DNA of 64,000 bases from Tethya wilhelma (GCA_964030475.1 CAXIPT010000006.1:553416-617415); one strand, 5' to 3'. Positions 35,685 through 46,938 are shown, counted from the stretch's first letter. The notes: a model not told the origin generated them from the letters alone. Program-made: numbers and translations.

Positions 35685-36046
35685 ACTGAATCTACCTGAG
35701 CTATGATAGCATGCACTATTAAAGTACACCGTGGCAAAAGCGATAACAAGCAAATTAAGAAGCTGTGGGGGGTATATACGTCTAGCAGAAGCCTACGTAG
35801 CCGTAGCCTGGTAGGGATTTCCCTGGGACTTCCCCACTGACCGCATGCAACATGTACTTTGCACCCTGATTACCGTGGGGCAATGTCATTGGGCATTACA
35901 AAAACTAAAAGGCAACTGCACATAACAAGCAAACACTCTAACAGCAAGTATAAACAATATAGACTACCGATGCACAAATGTATAAAAAAAAAAGCATTAC
36001 AACTCTTGCAAAATAATATTATAGCAGAATATTGTCAATTCTTCGA
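35685..36046. other. Intergenic spacer
   Basis: Short promoter-like gap upstream of the tandem-DED membrane gene and downstream of the double-kinase locus. It contains the phrase gtagcctggtagggatttccctggga, which also occurs near 28930, upstream of the paralogous tandem-DED kinase (related 5' flank). No gene is seen. Confidence 0.4.
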
Positions 36047-39000
36047 TCAGAGAATCATTTCACGTACTACTCCCTGCCTTTCTTCTTCTGAGTTCTCACT
36101 ATCACTAGATTGTGTTGAAACTTTTTTGGTACAAAGTTCAGAGAGTTTACGCTGAAGCTTATCAGCAGAAGGGCGTTCGTGATAGTCCTGACAGAGACAT
36201 GTTCTGACTAGGACAACGAATTCATGATCAGCTCCAAGCTTCTTTTCCAGATCGTGCTGGTATTTCTGTCTTATTTTTTTGACACCCTCGAGAATGACCT
36301 GTTTCTTACAATCAAATTGTTTGATAACTACGACAGTGGACAAGTGGCCAAAAGAAAAAATGTCAGCTTTGTGATTGTATTTTACTTTTTCAGCCAAGCC
36401 ATCCTCATCAATTGTTTCGGGAGCACAATAGAGCAAGTTACCAGGATGTTCAGTCATGGTAGCAATATTTGATAACTCAAGGTTAAGCTCGATCACACGG
36501 GAATTACCAAAATCTGCAACTTTAGCGATAAGTTTGCCATCGGTATCATGGGTTAGAAGAACATTGTTAGCAGTGAGGTCACGATGAATTACATCACATT
36601 CATGTAAGTACACCAATCCTTTAGAGACTTGATGCAACAAGTCAAGAATCGTTACAAGAGGGAGCTCAGCATTATTCCCAGACTGGAGGTACTCACAGAG
36701 GTTGGTTTCTAGTAGTTCCATGATCAGGAAAGGCTCAGCAATCATTGTATTTCCACCAATGTATTGAACAATGTTAGGGTGTTGGTATTGTTGGCCTAAG
36801 AGTTTGGTAAGTATTTCATCTTCCTTCTTGATCTGCTTTCTCATGCCCGGTTTTTGAAAAAAAAACTTGCCAGCACAAAGTTTCCCTTTGTACCTCACTT
36901 TTTTCACATAGCCATACGAACCACATGGAGGCTCGACATCAGGGTCAACATTTTCAATTTCTTCCTTTTTGATCATCATGCCAGCACTATGTGAATCAGT
37001 ATCGTCTTCTGAACATTGACTAGCACTATTTTCTACTCCCTGATCGTGACTGTCTTGGTATGCTTTTACTATTTGGACTAGAAACATACACTTAATAGCC
37101 TGTGCTATCAGAGTCTCCAATAGCACCTGAACACTATTTGGACAAATTATCCTTGCTTGGTAGAGATGTCTAAAGAGATCTTCAGCTGTTTCATGCAATG
37201 CTATCAGAATGAGCTTGAGTCAAGTGTCTGTCCTTGATCAAGGCAGATTTCAGAAACAATAATTTTTCATTATTGTCTAGCTCACGAATAACTTTCAGGA
37301 TCATGCGTGCAAAATCGAAGCCAGGTAGACTGTTGCATTTTTCCAGCTCTTCTTGTTTACTCCCCATTTTGCTTACAATGTCACTATCTACACCAACCAT
37401 CTGTAGTAGTGATTGAAGCACTGCAGCTGCTCTTGCCTCTGTCGAATGATTCACAAGGCAGACATAGATGTTTGGGATGGAATCCACGTTTTCGATATCA
37501 TCCCAGCTAATTCCAAGAAACAGGCAGACTAGCTTGATTTGGTGAAATTGACAGGCAGTAACTGTGCCTGCAAGTTTCTCGAATACACTCAATACTTGTT
37601 TATCCACTCCTTCATGAACCAAGCTTGAGAATGTACTATCAATGCTCTTTTCATTACAATCTTTTTCTCTCTCAGCAACAGAAACATCTTCTTTATTTTG
37701 TTCAGCCAACATTCGACCTTTTTGTACCTCTAGAAGCTCCAAGACTGTTTGAGCTGATGGTCTTTGTGCAGGACTATTATTCAGACAGTGTTTGCATAGC
37801 AAAACCAACTTGTGTTGTTCTCCCAGTTCTTTGTACAACTCCTGGAATACATCTTCGCGACGTTCAACCTCAGTACGAGCAGCAAGTCTTTGTGACTTTG
37901 AGTCAAGATATGTGGCTGCTTTAAGATCAGGAGACTGACGAGAAAGAGTGTAAATGGCCAAATTACCATACGAAAATATGTCAATAGAAGTGGAATAGCA
38001 TGGATTGTCTGTAAATGCTTCAGGTGGCATGTATACCAGAGTTCCAGGAATTTTCGTTAGGCTATTAGTGGATTGATCACTCAAAATCCTGGCTGTACCA
38101 AGATCACCAATCTTAGCAACCATTGAGGAAGTAAGGAGCACATTTCGAGCTGTCAAATCACGATGGATAACAGGAGGTAACTGACTGTGTAAGAAAAGAA
38201 GTCCTGCAGCAACATCACGAAGAATAGAGACCTTTTGATTGAAATATATACTCCTACTTTTGTTTTGAAGAAGTTTGTCGAGATCCATTTGAAGTCGTTC
38301 CGTGACTAGCGAGGGAAAATGAGAGCCTGGCAGATAGTATATACCAAGGAACTGGACAATGTGACGGTGACGAAGACGACTTAGGATGGTGCACTCCATT
38401 AGAAATTTTTCACCAACTGATTCAACCTGCATTAATTATGATGGATAACAAAAATTACTCAACATAGATAATTTCTGAATTCAGTATTGTAGTTCTTGAT
38501 GGCTGGGCTGGAGTCCGACCTTCAGTATACAGTCATTTAATTACCAGGACTAAGGCCTAGCTAGCTATGATGCATCAGGACATGTTACTGATTTTACAAT
38601 GTTAGAGCCCACATACCAATGATACCATGCATGCACATGCAGTAGTAGGGGGTTTGAGAAGCTCAGGCCAGGGAAATGTAGAGGGGAATGTATACATGAG
38701 GGGTCCAAATTTATGTGAGTTCTAAGTTCCGGGGAACTAACTTAGGGGGGGGCCCAAATTTTGTACTATCGTGTGCCCTCTGCGCATGTATATTTCCGGG
38801 TACGCACGTATACGTACGTGGTTTTCAGAAACATACCTCATGATGATCGTGATAAAATACTTTGTGGATTGTCTTTGCTGCACAAATTACCCCATTAACA
38901 CTAACTTCTTGAACAGAACCATAAGAACCAATTCCTATATCAATGCCAGTGGGCTCCACATCCTTGAGCAGAAAGCGTTTAAGATCTGGGTGTTCAAAAC

Positions 39001-39091
39001 GTTGACGTTTCACGACTACCTCTCGGCCAAAATCTGGATCTGATCCAGTGCGAATGTCTTGATCATTGCTTGGAGACTGATTATTCCCCAT
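36047..39091 (-). CDS. Kinase-DED-DED-kinase locus with internal frameshift
   Basis: Exon 1 (39091-38837, phase 0) starts MGNNQSPS, a textbook N-myristoylation pattern, and carries the first G-loop GIGSYGSV and the lysine in CAAKT. Exon 2 starts at 38426 and completes kinase 1 (HRDLTARN, DLG instead of DFG, MPPEA), followed by a DED-like domain and the start of a second. That frame ends at a stop near 37191. The second half of the DED (ETAEDLFRHLYQ), a linker and a full kinase 2 (GSYGYV, AGKFF, HRDLTANN, DFG, CAPET) continue in another frame to 36047. Against the paralogues, the junction contains four extra bases. It could be one gene with a frameshift mutation, an assembly error, or two adjacent genes; the split DED favours one ancestral gene. 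Confidence 0.7.
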
Positions 39092-39642
39092 ATAGAGTCA
39101 CAAGGTGGAGATGGAACGTTATAACTGGCGAACTACGGTAATACTTGCCTTTGGCTTTGTCTTTGATAATTTTTGAGGGCCGCGGCCGGGCATGTAGCTA
39201 GCTACGTATATACGTAGATCGATTTCACGGCGCGCCGGCGCCCGCGGAAAACCGCCCATTTGACCGCAGATACTCGACATACTCATGCTATAATACTGGA
39301 TGCATTGAATCCTCAAGACAAAAACAATAATTTATTGGTTGCATTTAGGATTACAATACTTTTAAAAATCTACACAATGAGAGATCATACTGTTGTTATA
39401 TGTCAAATACATGCAATAGAGTCAATTTACACTGTAGCAGCTAGACCATACTAAATCTTGTGCATCATCTTTCTCTGTCTCTTCACTATTGCCATTCCTA
39501 GCTGGACAGGGAACAAAGGTACAAAGGTGCAGGATGTGAAGAGGTTTGATCTATACACACTAATAATTATCAAAAACAAAAAACTAAGGTAAAAATTAAC
39601 ATTTTAAGTAAACACTGGGCTATACTTGGCATTAAAAAATCC
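39092..39642. other. Intergenic, CpG/GC-rich start
   Basis: 39170-39260 has an unusually GC-rich patch (ggccgcggccggg, ggcgcgccggcgcccgcgg) right upstream of the myristoylated-kinase start, possibly its promoter. The rest is AT-rich 3' flank of the kinase ending at 39643. Confidence 0.4.
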
Positions 39643-42071
39643 CTATAGAGTAGCTTCAAGCTCTCGTCTCCTCTCCTCAGAATCAGTCACACTCTGAGTC
39701 GAAGCCTCTTCTTTGGCACAAAGTTCACAGAGCTTCTCCTGAAGAGAACTAGCAGATGGTCGTTCATGAGGGTACTCACCAAGACACTTTTCGATAATCC
39801 TAACAAGTCGATGGCTGCCAAGTTTTCTCCTCACTCGATCCATATAACGTCTTCGGCGCTGCAAAGCTGTGCCTGTAGGCAAAATGTCTTGTGGAAACTC
39901 TTCAATCATGGCAAAAATCGAGAGGTGGCCAAATGCAAATGAGTCGACTTTGTAGTTGTATTTTGGACGAGGGATATCGCTGTTAACTTCAGTCTCTGGG
40001 GCCATGTACAGCCAGTTACCAGGTTGGGCTGTCATAGATGCCATACCAGTGGCTACTGAGTCGAAGTCGATTATACGTGAGTTTCCGAAATCAGCAATTT
40101 TGGCAATACCACTTCTGTCAAGAAGAACATTTTTAGCAGTTAGGTCACGATGGATGACCTTTTTCTCGTGAAGGTACTCCAAGCCTTTGGTGACATTATG
40201 TAAGAGTTGAAGCATTGCTAAGAGTACAAGATTGGGTTTCTTCTCCAAATGATCGTGAAGGTTGTTTTGAAGCAATTCCATAATTGCCGAGCGCCTTAGC
40301 GCGAGGCAGTGTAATCTTGTAGGGCCAAAAATTGTGGAAGTAAAATCCAATTATACGTCATGAACACCGGATGAAAACGGGGCCAATTTGGCAAAAATTG
40401 TTCCGGTTTGAAACAAGCTAGCTAGCTGCATGCTCGTGATCGTGATGATCCTTACCATAATATACGAAACACGTGCGCGCGCAGCTTGAGATCTCGTGCT
40501 ACGTTTTTATGCTAGAATCATGTGTGTTATGAGCCGGCATAGACTGCAGAGACATCATTGTGGTACCTTACTAACTGTACAAGAGTGAGAGTTGGAGTTA
40601 GCTGATCAGGTATTCATTTCTTTCGGTCTAACTAGGTTTCCTTTCAAACCGCGCGAGGCAATTAACTGCACTCAGTGTACAACTAGTTAATACAGGCTTG
40701 GACATATCATTATCTTCACCATCAGGTTTACTGTACGTGATACCGATGTACCTTACAATGTTCTTGTGTTGAAGCTGTGAAAGAATTTCCACTTCCTTGT
40801 GAAATTTTTCATCCAGTTTTTCTTTACAATCAAAAAACTTAGCTGCACATTTTTCCCCATTGCATTCCACCTCCATGACAGAGCCATAGGCACCTCGTCC
40901 AAGAGAGTTCAATAGAACTTTGACATCTTCCATCTTTATAGTTGGTGGAGAAAGTGGTTTGTCTGAGAGACAAAGCTCACTGGCTATAGCTAGCGAATCT
41001 GAATCAACTTCAGGCCTATCTTCAAATAGCCATTGAATGCTGCAAGTAGGAGAATCTAATTCAGTAACAGAGGTAGAAGATTCAGAATCTGTAAAAATTG
41101 AAAAACGTATACGCACAATGCCATCTGATGCAAATTAAACGCAAAAATTATTAACTTGCTGAGTCAGCAATACCCAAACCCCTCCGTTTCAGGTAATTTA
41201 CTATACTGTCCGTGCTATAATTGACATGCATTATCTGTGCATTAGATAATTCTTTGACTAGTTTTCATTCATATACCTTGTTGAGTTGTAACTGTTTTCA
41301 AAAGGTGAGTCCAGCCTAATTTCTTGAAACTTGTTACCAGTAATTTGAGATTACCTGTGGCAATCTTTCTTGTTTGAAAGAGACGTCTGAAAAGGTCTTC
41401 AGAGGTTTCGATATTATCAGGATGGACTTTCCCCAAATCACCATTTGCAATGAAAACTGACTTCAAATCATTTAGTTTACTGGCATCCAGTTGTTTAAGA
41501 ACTGTCAAGATCACTTTCGCAAATTGAAACCCAGATAGACTCAAGTATTTCTCAAATTTGTCTGACTGCATATTAAATTCATCAAGTGTGGCTATTGTGT
41601 CTTTTTCTATGCCAACCACTGACAGTATTGACTGAAGATATTCCACAGGCTTAAGGTCAAAGGCTTGTTTGTGGCACAAATCATAGATATCCTTGATAGT
41701 ACGAGCATCCTCAAGCTTACTCCACTCCGCAATGTTGAGGAAGAGACAGACAAGTCTGATTTGATGAAGCTGATGTTTACTAAAGGCTTCCTTTAGCTCT
41801 TCCAGTGCACTTTTTAAGTGTTCACTCATAGGCCAAGGCTCCCTTGTATAGTAGTGATGGCCAAGAAACATGTAACCTAGTTCATATTCATTGAGTTGCC
41901 ACTGTGAGGGTGACATCCACTGACTTGAAGGGTACGGATGATAGTATAAACTGCTATCAACTGATCCAAAGCCGGGGCGGTGATTAGTCACTCCTGAGAA
42001 AAACAGACAGTATAGAGGTCTTCACTCTATTCATGTTATGAATTTTACTTGTTATTACCTGACCAATCCAT
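39643..42071 (-). pseudogene. Tandem-DED kinase interrupted by an insertion
   Basis: Exon 1 is a 13-nt coding piece (42071-42059, MDWS), exon 2 is 41993-41277 (717 nt, tandem DED about residues 55-235, with HPDNIETSEDLFRR), exon 3 starts at 41088; introns are phase 1. Exon 3 encodes a linker and the kinase N-lobe (GRGAYGSV, CAAKF, HKEVEIL), then breaks after KPVL at about 40688. The C-lobe resumes with IMELLQNN at about 40284 (HRDLTAKN, DFG, MAPE) and ends at 39643. Removing 40285-40687 rejoins the frame exactly as in the paralogues. The interrupting block has no good GT-AG pair in matching phase and has inverted ends, so an insertion is more likely than an intron. Confidence 0.65.
40285..40687. 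mobile_element. Probable insertion in the kinase exon
   Basis: About 400 bases separate N-lobe and C-lobe codons. Near its ends taattgccgagcgc (40281-40294) and the reverse complement of gcgcgaggcaatta (40651-40664) match at 12 of 14 positions; TAAT stands at both outer borders (40281-40284 and 40688-40691). No ORF is present. The right-hand inverted repeat lies about 24 bases inside the border, so the exact ends are unsure. Confidence 0.5.
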
Positions 42072-42669
42072 AGCTCACGATTTGAAGGAGAGACTGGAGG
42101 GGAGATTTACAAGGTCCTATCCAGTATGCGGGTTTGGAGAGCAGGAGTACGTACGTTTACGGTTGGGAATTCCGGAACGAGGCTAGAGTACGTTCATTTG
42201 CGCGCGTTTTTTCCCTTTACAATCACGTGACAGGGATTTCTCAGGGGCCGGGGAACTCCCTCTACTTCAATTTCGCTAGGTCATCAAAATTTAATACTAT
42301 GCCAAATTCAAGCAGCTAGCTAGAATCTATAGTATATCTTACCTGAATATTGAAGCTTGAACCATTGCCATGATCTAGCTGCTAGCTGCTTCCAGTAGCA
42401 AACTGTCACTGAAGGAAGAAGAGTGTATCTAGAGAATTGCAGCTTGTACTGTGCACAAATCCATGTGACCTAGAAGGGGGAATCCCATGGAGGAGGTCCT
42501 GAGGCTCGAGGGTTTCTAGTTTGGCTTGCAATGGGAATTTTCCTAACCACTGTGTCCTCTTACAGTTACTATATATACACATAAACCCCCCCCCCCAACA
42601 AATTAGTGTTTACAAAACAATAAGAACACTATAAAAACAACTTCCAGGTATAATATTATACAAAAATTA
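42072..42669. other. Intergenic spacer
   Basis: Upstream region of the interrupted kinase and 3' flank of the CARD-GTPase-phosphorylase gene. There is a run of ten C at about 42585-42596. No gene is seen. Confidence 0.4.
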
Positions 42670-45600
42670 TTACAAGAATTCTCCCTGTCCATTTGTTTCT
42701 TTGAGACAGTAATGTACAAAATCAACAGCTGCCTTTGCTGCCGTATACTCCCAATTCTCATCATAAACTTGATTGTCTCCAAAGTCAGCGACTCCCTTGA
42801 CTACAATCACACTGAGTGGTCTGCGTTCATCATCCATCCATTCCCTCATGCCAATCAACGAAGCACCTTGCATTTCACCTCCGACCGTGTGAGCCATTAG
42901 CTCCATGTATTGATCTCTCAAAGTCATTGATTTCATTAGTGTATCACAGCTAACGATTGTTCCTACTTTTGCTTGTGATATTCGTCCATCTTTAGCTACA
43001 TGAAATTCGTTTTCAGTTTCCCATTCAAAACTCTTATTTTTAAAGTATCTCAGCAACGATCTCTTGATAGGTAGGCGACCACCACACTGCTCTAGCTTGA
43101 GCTTTTTCCTAGAAGGTTCCACGATTGATACTTGTGAGGCATCTTCAATGTGATCTGAGACCATAACATCACCTATGTTTATGGTTTCTCTGCTCTTTCC
43201 ATATCCAACTCCTACACTGATGATTGACTGAACATTTGGAAATGAATCCAGAGCTCTTTTGAGCTCTCTTTCACATTTCTTGCCTTGTTCAGTTGTCAAC
43301 ACTGCAACTGTGTAGTCAGCAAATGTTCCGATCACTGTATGATCCTTTGGGAAGTAGAGTGCTTTGTCAAGTTGTGAGCAGTCAAAATTTGGTGGTTTTA
43401 ACTTTTCATAAACAGCCCATTTTTCATCTTCGGTGGTAGTGAGAAGAATCAATTTGACATTCTCTCTTAGTGGTTTAGGATCCAATTTGGTGGCTTTGGG
43501 CTTGTAGAGTTTAATGACAGATTTCTTGTCACTATTGGTGTACAGTGGTTGGTCAGAATCAAGACTTTTGGTCTTACAAATATCCACATCATCGTCATCG
43601 GCTTGTGGCTTGGTTAAATGTTTTTTAACATGACCAAACCAAGTATGGTAACGGTCAGGTAGATGAGAAATAATCTTTCTTCCAGATCTGTCACAACACA
43701 AACTGCATAGATCAGCATTAGTATTTCGCATTATCTCGCTAGCAGGATGAATGCCATTTTGTTTGATACACTTCACACCTTGGCAATGGAAACTGAGAGA
43801 GTGATGAGCATCTGATGTTAGCTTCATGGTAGAGATGACGTTAGAAATTCCTTCTTCGACGAATTCACGAGTACAGCTACAAATGTTTTCAATTGGCTCG
43901 AGTGCTGTGGAAAGCTCACGTGAATGGCTCAGCATCAGATGTGTTGGATGGATGTGTAGTGTGATGATGTCATATGGACTTACAAGAAACGAAACCTGGT
44001 CTCTGAAAATTTGTTCAGTTCGCAATCGCCATTTGAACTTTGACCTTGGTTCATGAGTGAGCAAGTACACAATGAGTGCTCTAGTGAGACCTTTGGGACA
44101 ATAACCACACTTGAATGTAAGGACTAATGGAGGAACACAGTTGGCCATTGAATTTGAAAGAGACTGAGGCTCGTGTTTTGTAGAGTGAGCAAGAATACAG
44201 GGTAGAAAGTATTTCGTTTTTCCATGACTATCTTTAAATGGTGCGATAATAAGCAGGTGCTCAAATAGCTGCACCAGCTTTTCGGCTGTCATGTGTTTAT
44301 AGGATCGCATACTTCGGTGTAATTCCTCTGAACAGAATATTCCATCTTGCTTGAACCTTTCAGAACGTTGTTTCCCGACTTTTCCGAAAGAGAAAGTTTG
44401 AACAATGAGTTCAGTCAAGTGGTCAAATACGACCTGTGGATCTCGGATTACTATATCTTTTAAAGTAGATGAATCAAAATGACATACAAGGCCAATGGTT
44501 TTATACAGAAATTTGAGAGCATTGTCCAGCTCAGTGCGATCACTGATGCCACAATCTTTGGCAATAGCAAGGCATTCGTCATAAGTAATGATTTTATCTT
44601 CAATGGTCTCCTGACGAATTACAAGACCAAAGATAAGCCAGTGAGAAGGGAAGGTCATCTTGTACTCGTCTCGTTCTACTATATTCTCAACACTTGATCT
44701 AATATTTTCGAAGTCCAAATCATCTTTCGAGAAGTTATTCACAGCAAAAATAAGACGAGATTCACTTGCAAATTCTAAAAAATCACCATAGTGAGAAGTG
44801 GGCTTAATAATGTCTTGCAGACTCCTGTCAATTTCATTTATCTTTGATTCACGAGTTGCTTCATCAAGTCGATCTTTGTGGGTGCCAACAACAAATACTT
44901 TTGGGTTGATTTGCTCATTTTTCATTAATTGAGGAATACTATCAGTAGCTACTTTCATTGAAGCAACACTAGCAAGGGTTTCAAAGATCATCTCTTTAAC
45001 AGTAAGTGTCGATTCATATGGCTCAGAACGAATCCCACCAGGCAGACGATATTCAATCATGTATCGCTCACCAATATCTTGGTCGAGTCGGAAAGTGAGG
45101 AAGAAAATGGAAGCACCAGATACAAGGAGTGGCAGGACTTCTTGGAATTCAATTTGGCCACCAGTATCTGTGAGGTAGAGAGACCAGGAGCTTTTAAAAT
45201 GGTGTTGAAGTTCTTTAAACTGTTTAGAATCCAGGGCATTTCGGAATAGGCTCCTTGGTGCAACATAGCCTTTGGGTAGAGCTGGAAGTGGCAAACTCTC
45301 AGGCAAAGCACTTTTAAATTGGTTGTGAGTAGGGGGCACTGCAGGTGTACTTTTACTTAACCCCTCATTAGAAGGTAGTGTACTGGTTGAATCACAAGAT
45401 ATTTCAAATCTAGTAGCATGTGCTGTAAAATTGATTGTGCCAATTGCCTCTTCACTGTAAAGTAGCTTCTTCCAGGAGGATGAGGATTTCACACTAACAG
45501 CTGTTGAAGTCAATTTCTTTACTTTGACTTTAACTACTGAATTAGCGACCCCAGTGCTTGCTAATTTCACATCAGGCATTTCTCCCAACAGGCGAGACAT

Positions 45601-46938
45601 TAGTGAACTCTTTCCAGAACCAGCAGGACCTGAAAATAATCCATGTATTAGTGTATGCTCTAGTGTTCCTTTCTCCTGCATTGCTTTTGAGACAGAATCT
45701 AGAAACTTTTCATGTAGATATTGTCTATTTTTACTCTCAGTTGAATCAACTGCTCCTTTTAGATCACTAGCTAGCTTGGAAAAGTTCAATTCTTGAAGGA
45801 TAGCAATAAAATCATCAAAGTAAGCATCATTCACCTTGATTTTGTGTAAGATCGGACTAATGAGCATATCAGCTCTGTCATATTCTGCTATGTAAGGATT
45901 ATCTACTAGGGTTTTGGTGTAGTTAGAGATAAGAAGCCTTGAACGAGCGTTTACAGCAAATTTCACAACAACTGGTCCCACAGCTTCCAGTAGATGAGGT
46001 AAATTTTGAACAAGTACACTATATCGATCAGCCTCAGATGAATCCTTCACAATGGGGGCTTCTATAGCAGATAATCCTGCCTTTTTTTTTGAGGCAACAT
46101 CTAGTAAATCTTGTTTAGTAGTAGAATCAACATTAACTGCCGTTTCTAGCTCATAAGCTAGCTTGGTAAAGCCTAGTTCTTGAAGGATAGCAAAAAAATC
46201 ATCAAAATGAGCATCACCGTTCTTGATCTTGAGTAGGATCTGACTCGTGAGGATACTAGCCCTGTTATATTCACGAGCATTAGGATTCTCTGCTTGAGTT
46301 TTGTTACGGTCAGTGATGAGAGACTTTGAATGAGCAATTACAGCAAATTTCACAACATCACATGACACAGCTTCCACTAGACGAGGAAAATTTTTAACAA
46401 ACACTTCATACTGAAGCTGAGATTTAGATATTGGTATTTCCTCCACGGTGGCGATTAGTGCCGCAGCAGATGGTTCTGCCTTTGTTTTTGAATCAATCTT
46501 AGTGCCAGCATTTAGAGTATCTTGTCTAGTAGTAGATTCAACCTCAACTGCCCTTTTTAGATCACTAGCTAGCTTGATGAAGTTCAATTCTTGAAGGAGA
46601 GCAATCAAATCATCAAAGTAAGCATCATTGTCCTTGATCTTGGATAGGATCTCAGCCATGAGGGCACTAGCCCTGTCATATTCGTGACGGTAAGGATTTA
46701 CTGCTTGGTTTTTGATACGGTCAGTGATGAAAGATAATTTTGAACGAGCATCTACAGCAAATTTCACAACATCTTGTGACACAGCTTCCACTATACGAGG
46801 AAAATTTGCAATTAATACTTTATATCGAAGAGATTCAGATACTTTCTCCGTGGTGGAGGCTACTAATGCAGCAGATGTTACTGATTTCTTCGTTTTTGTT
46901 TCCATCATTTGAACTTGATCAGTCAACATGACACACAA
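42670..46938 (-). CDS. CARD(x3)-Roc-like GTPase-nucleoside phosphorylase
   Basis: One exon of 1422 codons; ATG at 46938, with further in-frame ATGs (codon 4 and the pair before ETKTKKS) also possible. Three CARD-like repeats lie at about 39-131, 177-268 and 306-397; shared signature EYDRA, then KIK.NDAYFDD and ILQEL. A GTPase follows: P-loop GPAGSGKSS (437-445), DTGGQ (591-595) and THKD (686-689), with a roughly 130-residue insertion between P-loop and DTGGQ. A COR-like region comes next, containing FPSHWL and DPQVVFDHL. A cysteine-rich stretch (CGYC, CSC, LCSLCC) precedes a PNP/UDP-phosphorylase-type domain (about 1161-1414): SVGVGYG near 1241, GDVMVSD, EMQGASL, and VADFGD. The usual second glutamate of EMEG is Q. 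The layout of a death-fold sensor arm, GTP switch and nucleoside-cleaving end suggests an NLR-like immune effector (inference). Confidence 0.85.
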   Translation of the reverse strand: MCVMLTDQVQMMETKTKKSVTSAALVASTTEKVSESLRYKVLIANFPRIVEAVSQDVVKFAVDARSKLSFITDRIKNQAVNPYRHEYDRASALMAEILSKIKDNDAYFDDLIALLQELNFIKLASDLKRAVEVESTTRQDTLNAGTKIDSKTKAEPSAAALIATVEEIPISKSQLQYEVFVKNFPRLVEAVSCDVVKFAVIAHSKSLITDRNKTQAENPNAREYNRASILTSQILLKIKNGDAHFDDFFAILQELGFTKLAYELETAVNVDSTTKQDLLDVASKKKAGLSAIEAPIVKDSSEADRYSVLVQNLPHLLEAVGPVVVKFAVNARSRLLISNYTKTLVDNPYIAEYDRADMLISPILHKIKVNDAYFDDFIAILQELNFSKLASDLKGAVDSTESKNRQYLHEKFLDSVSKAMQEKGTLEHTLIHGLFSGPAGSGKSSLMSRLLGEMPDVKLASTGVANSVVKVKVKKLTSTAVSVKSSSSWKKLLYSEEAIGTINFTAHATRFEISCDSTSTLPSNEGLSKSTPAVPPTHNQFKSALPESLPLPALPKGYVAPRSLFRNALDSKQFKELQHHFKSSWSLYLTDTGGQIEFQEVLPLLVSGASIFFLTFRLDQDIGERYMIEYRLPGGIRSEPYESTLTVKEMIFETLASVASMKVATDSIPQLMKNEQINPKVFVVGTHKDRLDEATRESKINEIDRSLQDIIKPTSHYGDFLEFASESRLIFAVNNFSKDDLDFENIRSSVENIVERDEYKMTFPSHWLIFGLVIRQETIEDKIITYDECLAIAKDCGISDRTELDNALKFLYKTIGLVCHFDSSTLKDIVIRDPQVVFDHLTELIVQTFSFGKVGKQRSERFKQDGIFCSEELHRSMRSYKHMTAEKLVQLFEHLLIIAPFKDSHGKTKYFLPCILAHSTKHEPQSLSNSMANCVPPLVLTFKCGYCPKGLTRALIVYLLTHEPRSKFKWRLRTEQIFRDQVSFLVSPYDIITLHIHPTHLMLSHSRELSTALEPIENICSCTREFVEEGISNVISTMKLTSDAHHSLSFHCQGVKCIKQNGIHPASEIMRNTNADLCSLCCDRSGRKIISHLPDRYHTWFGHVKKHLTKPQADDDDVDICKTKSLDSDQPLYTNSDKKSVIKLYKPKATKLDPKPLRENVKLILLTTTEDEKWAVYEKLKPPNFDCSQLDKALYFPKDHTVIGTFADYTVAVLTTEQGKKCERELKRALDSFPNVQSIISVGVGYGKSRETINIGDVMVSDHIEDASQVSIVEPSRKKLKLEQCGGRLPIKRSLLRYFKNKSFEWETENEFHVAKDGRISQAKVGTIVSCDTLMKSMTLRDQYMELMAHTVGGEMQGASLIGMREWMDDERRPLSVIVVKGVADFGDNQVYDENWEYTAAKAAVDFVHYCLKETNGQGEFL

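Noticed and set aside
37180..37210. An ultra-short intron or programmed frameshift explaining the double-kinase break
   Set aside because: Four bases cannot be an intron and no slippery heptamer or pseudoknot is obvious; mutation or assembly error is simpler.
42670..46938. Bacterial contamination as the source of the phosphorylase/GTPase gene
   Set aside because: It is flanked by intron-containing animal genes, has CARD-like repeats and host-like base composition; intronlessness alone does not show transfer.
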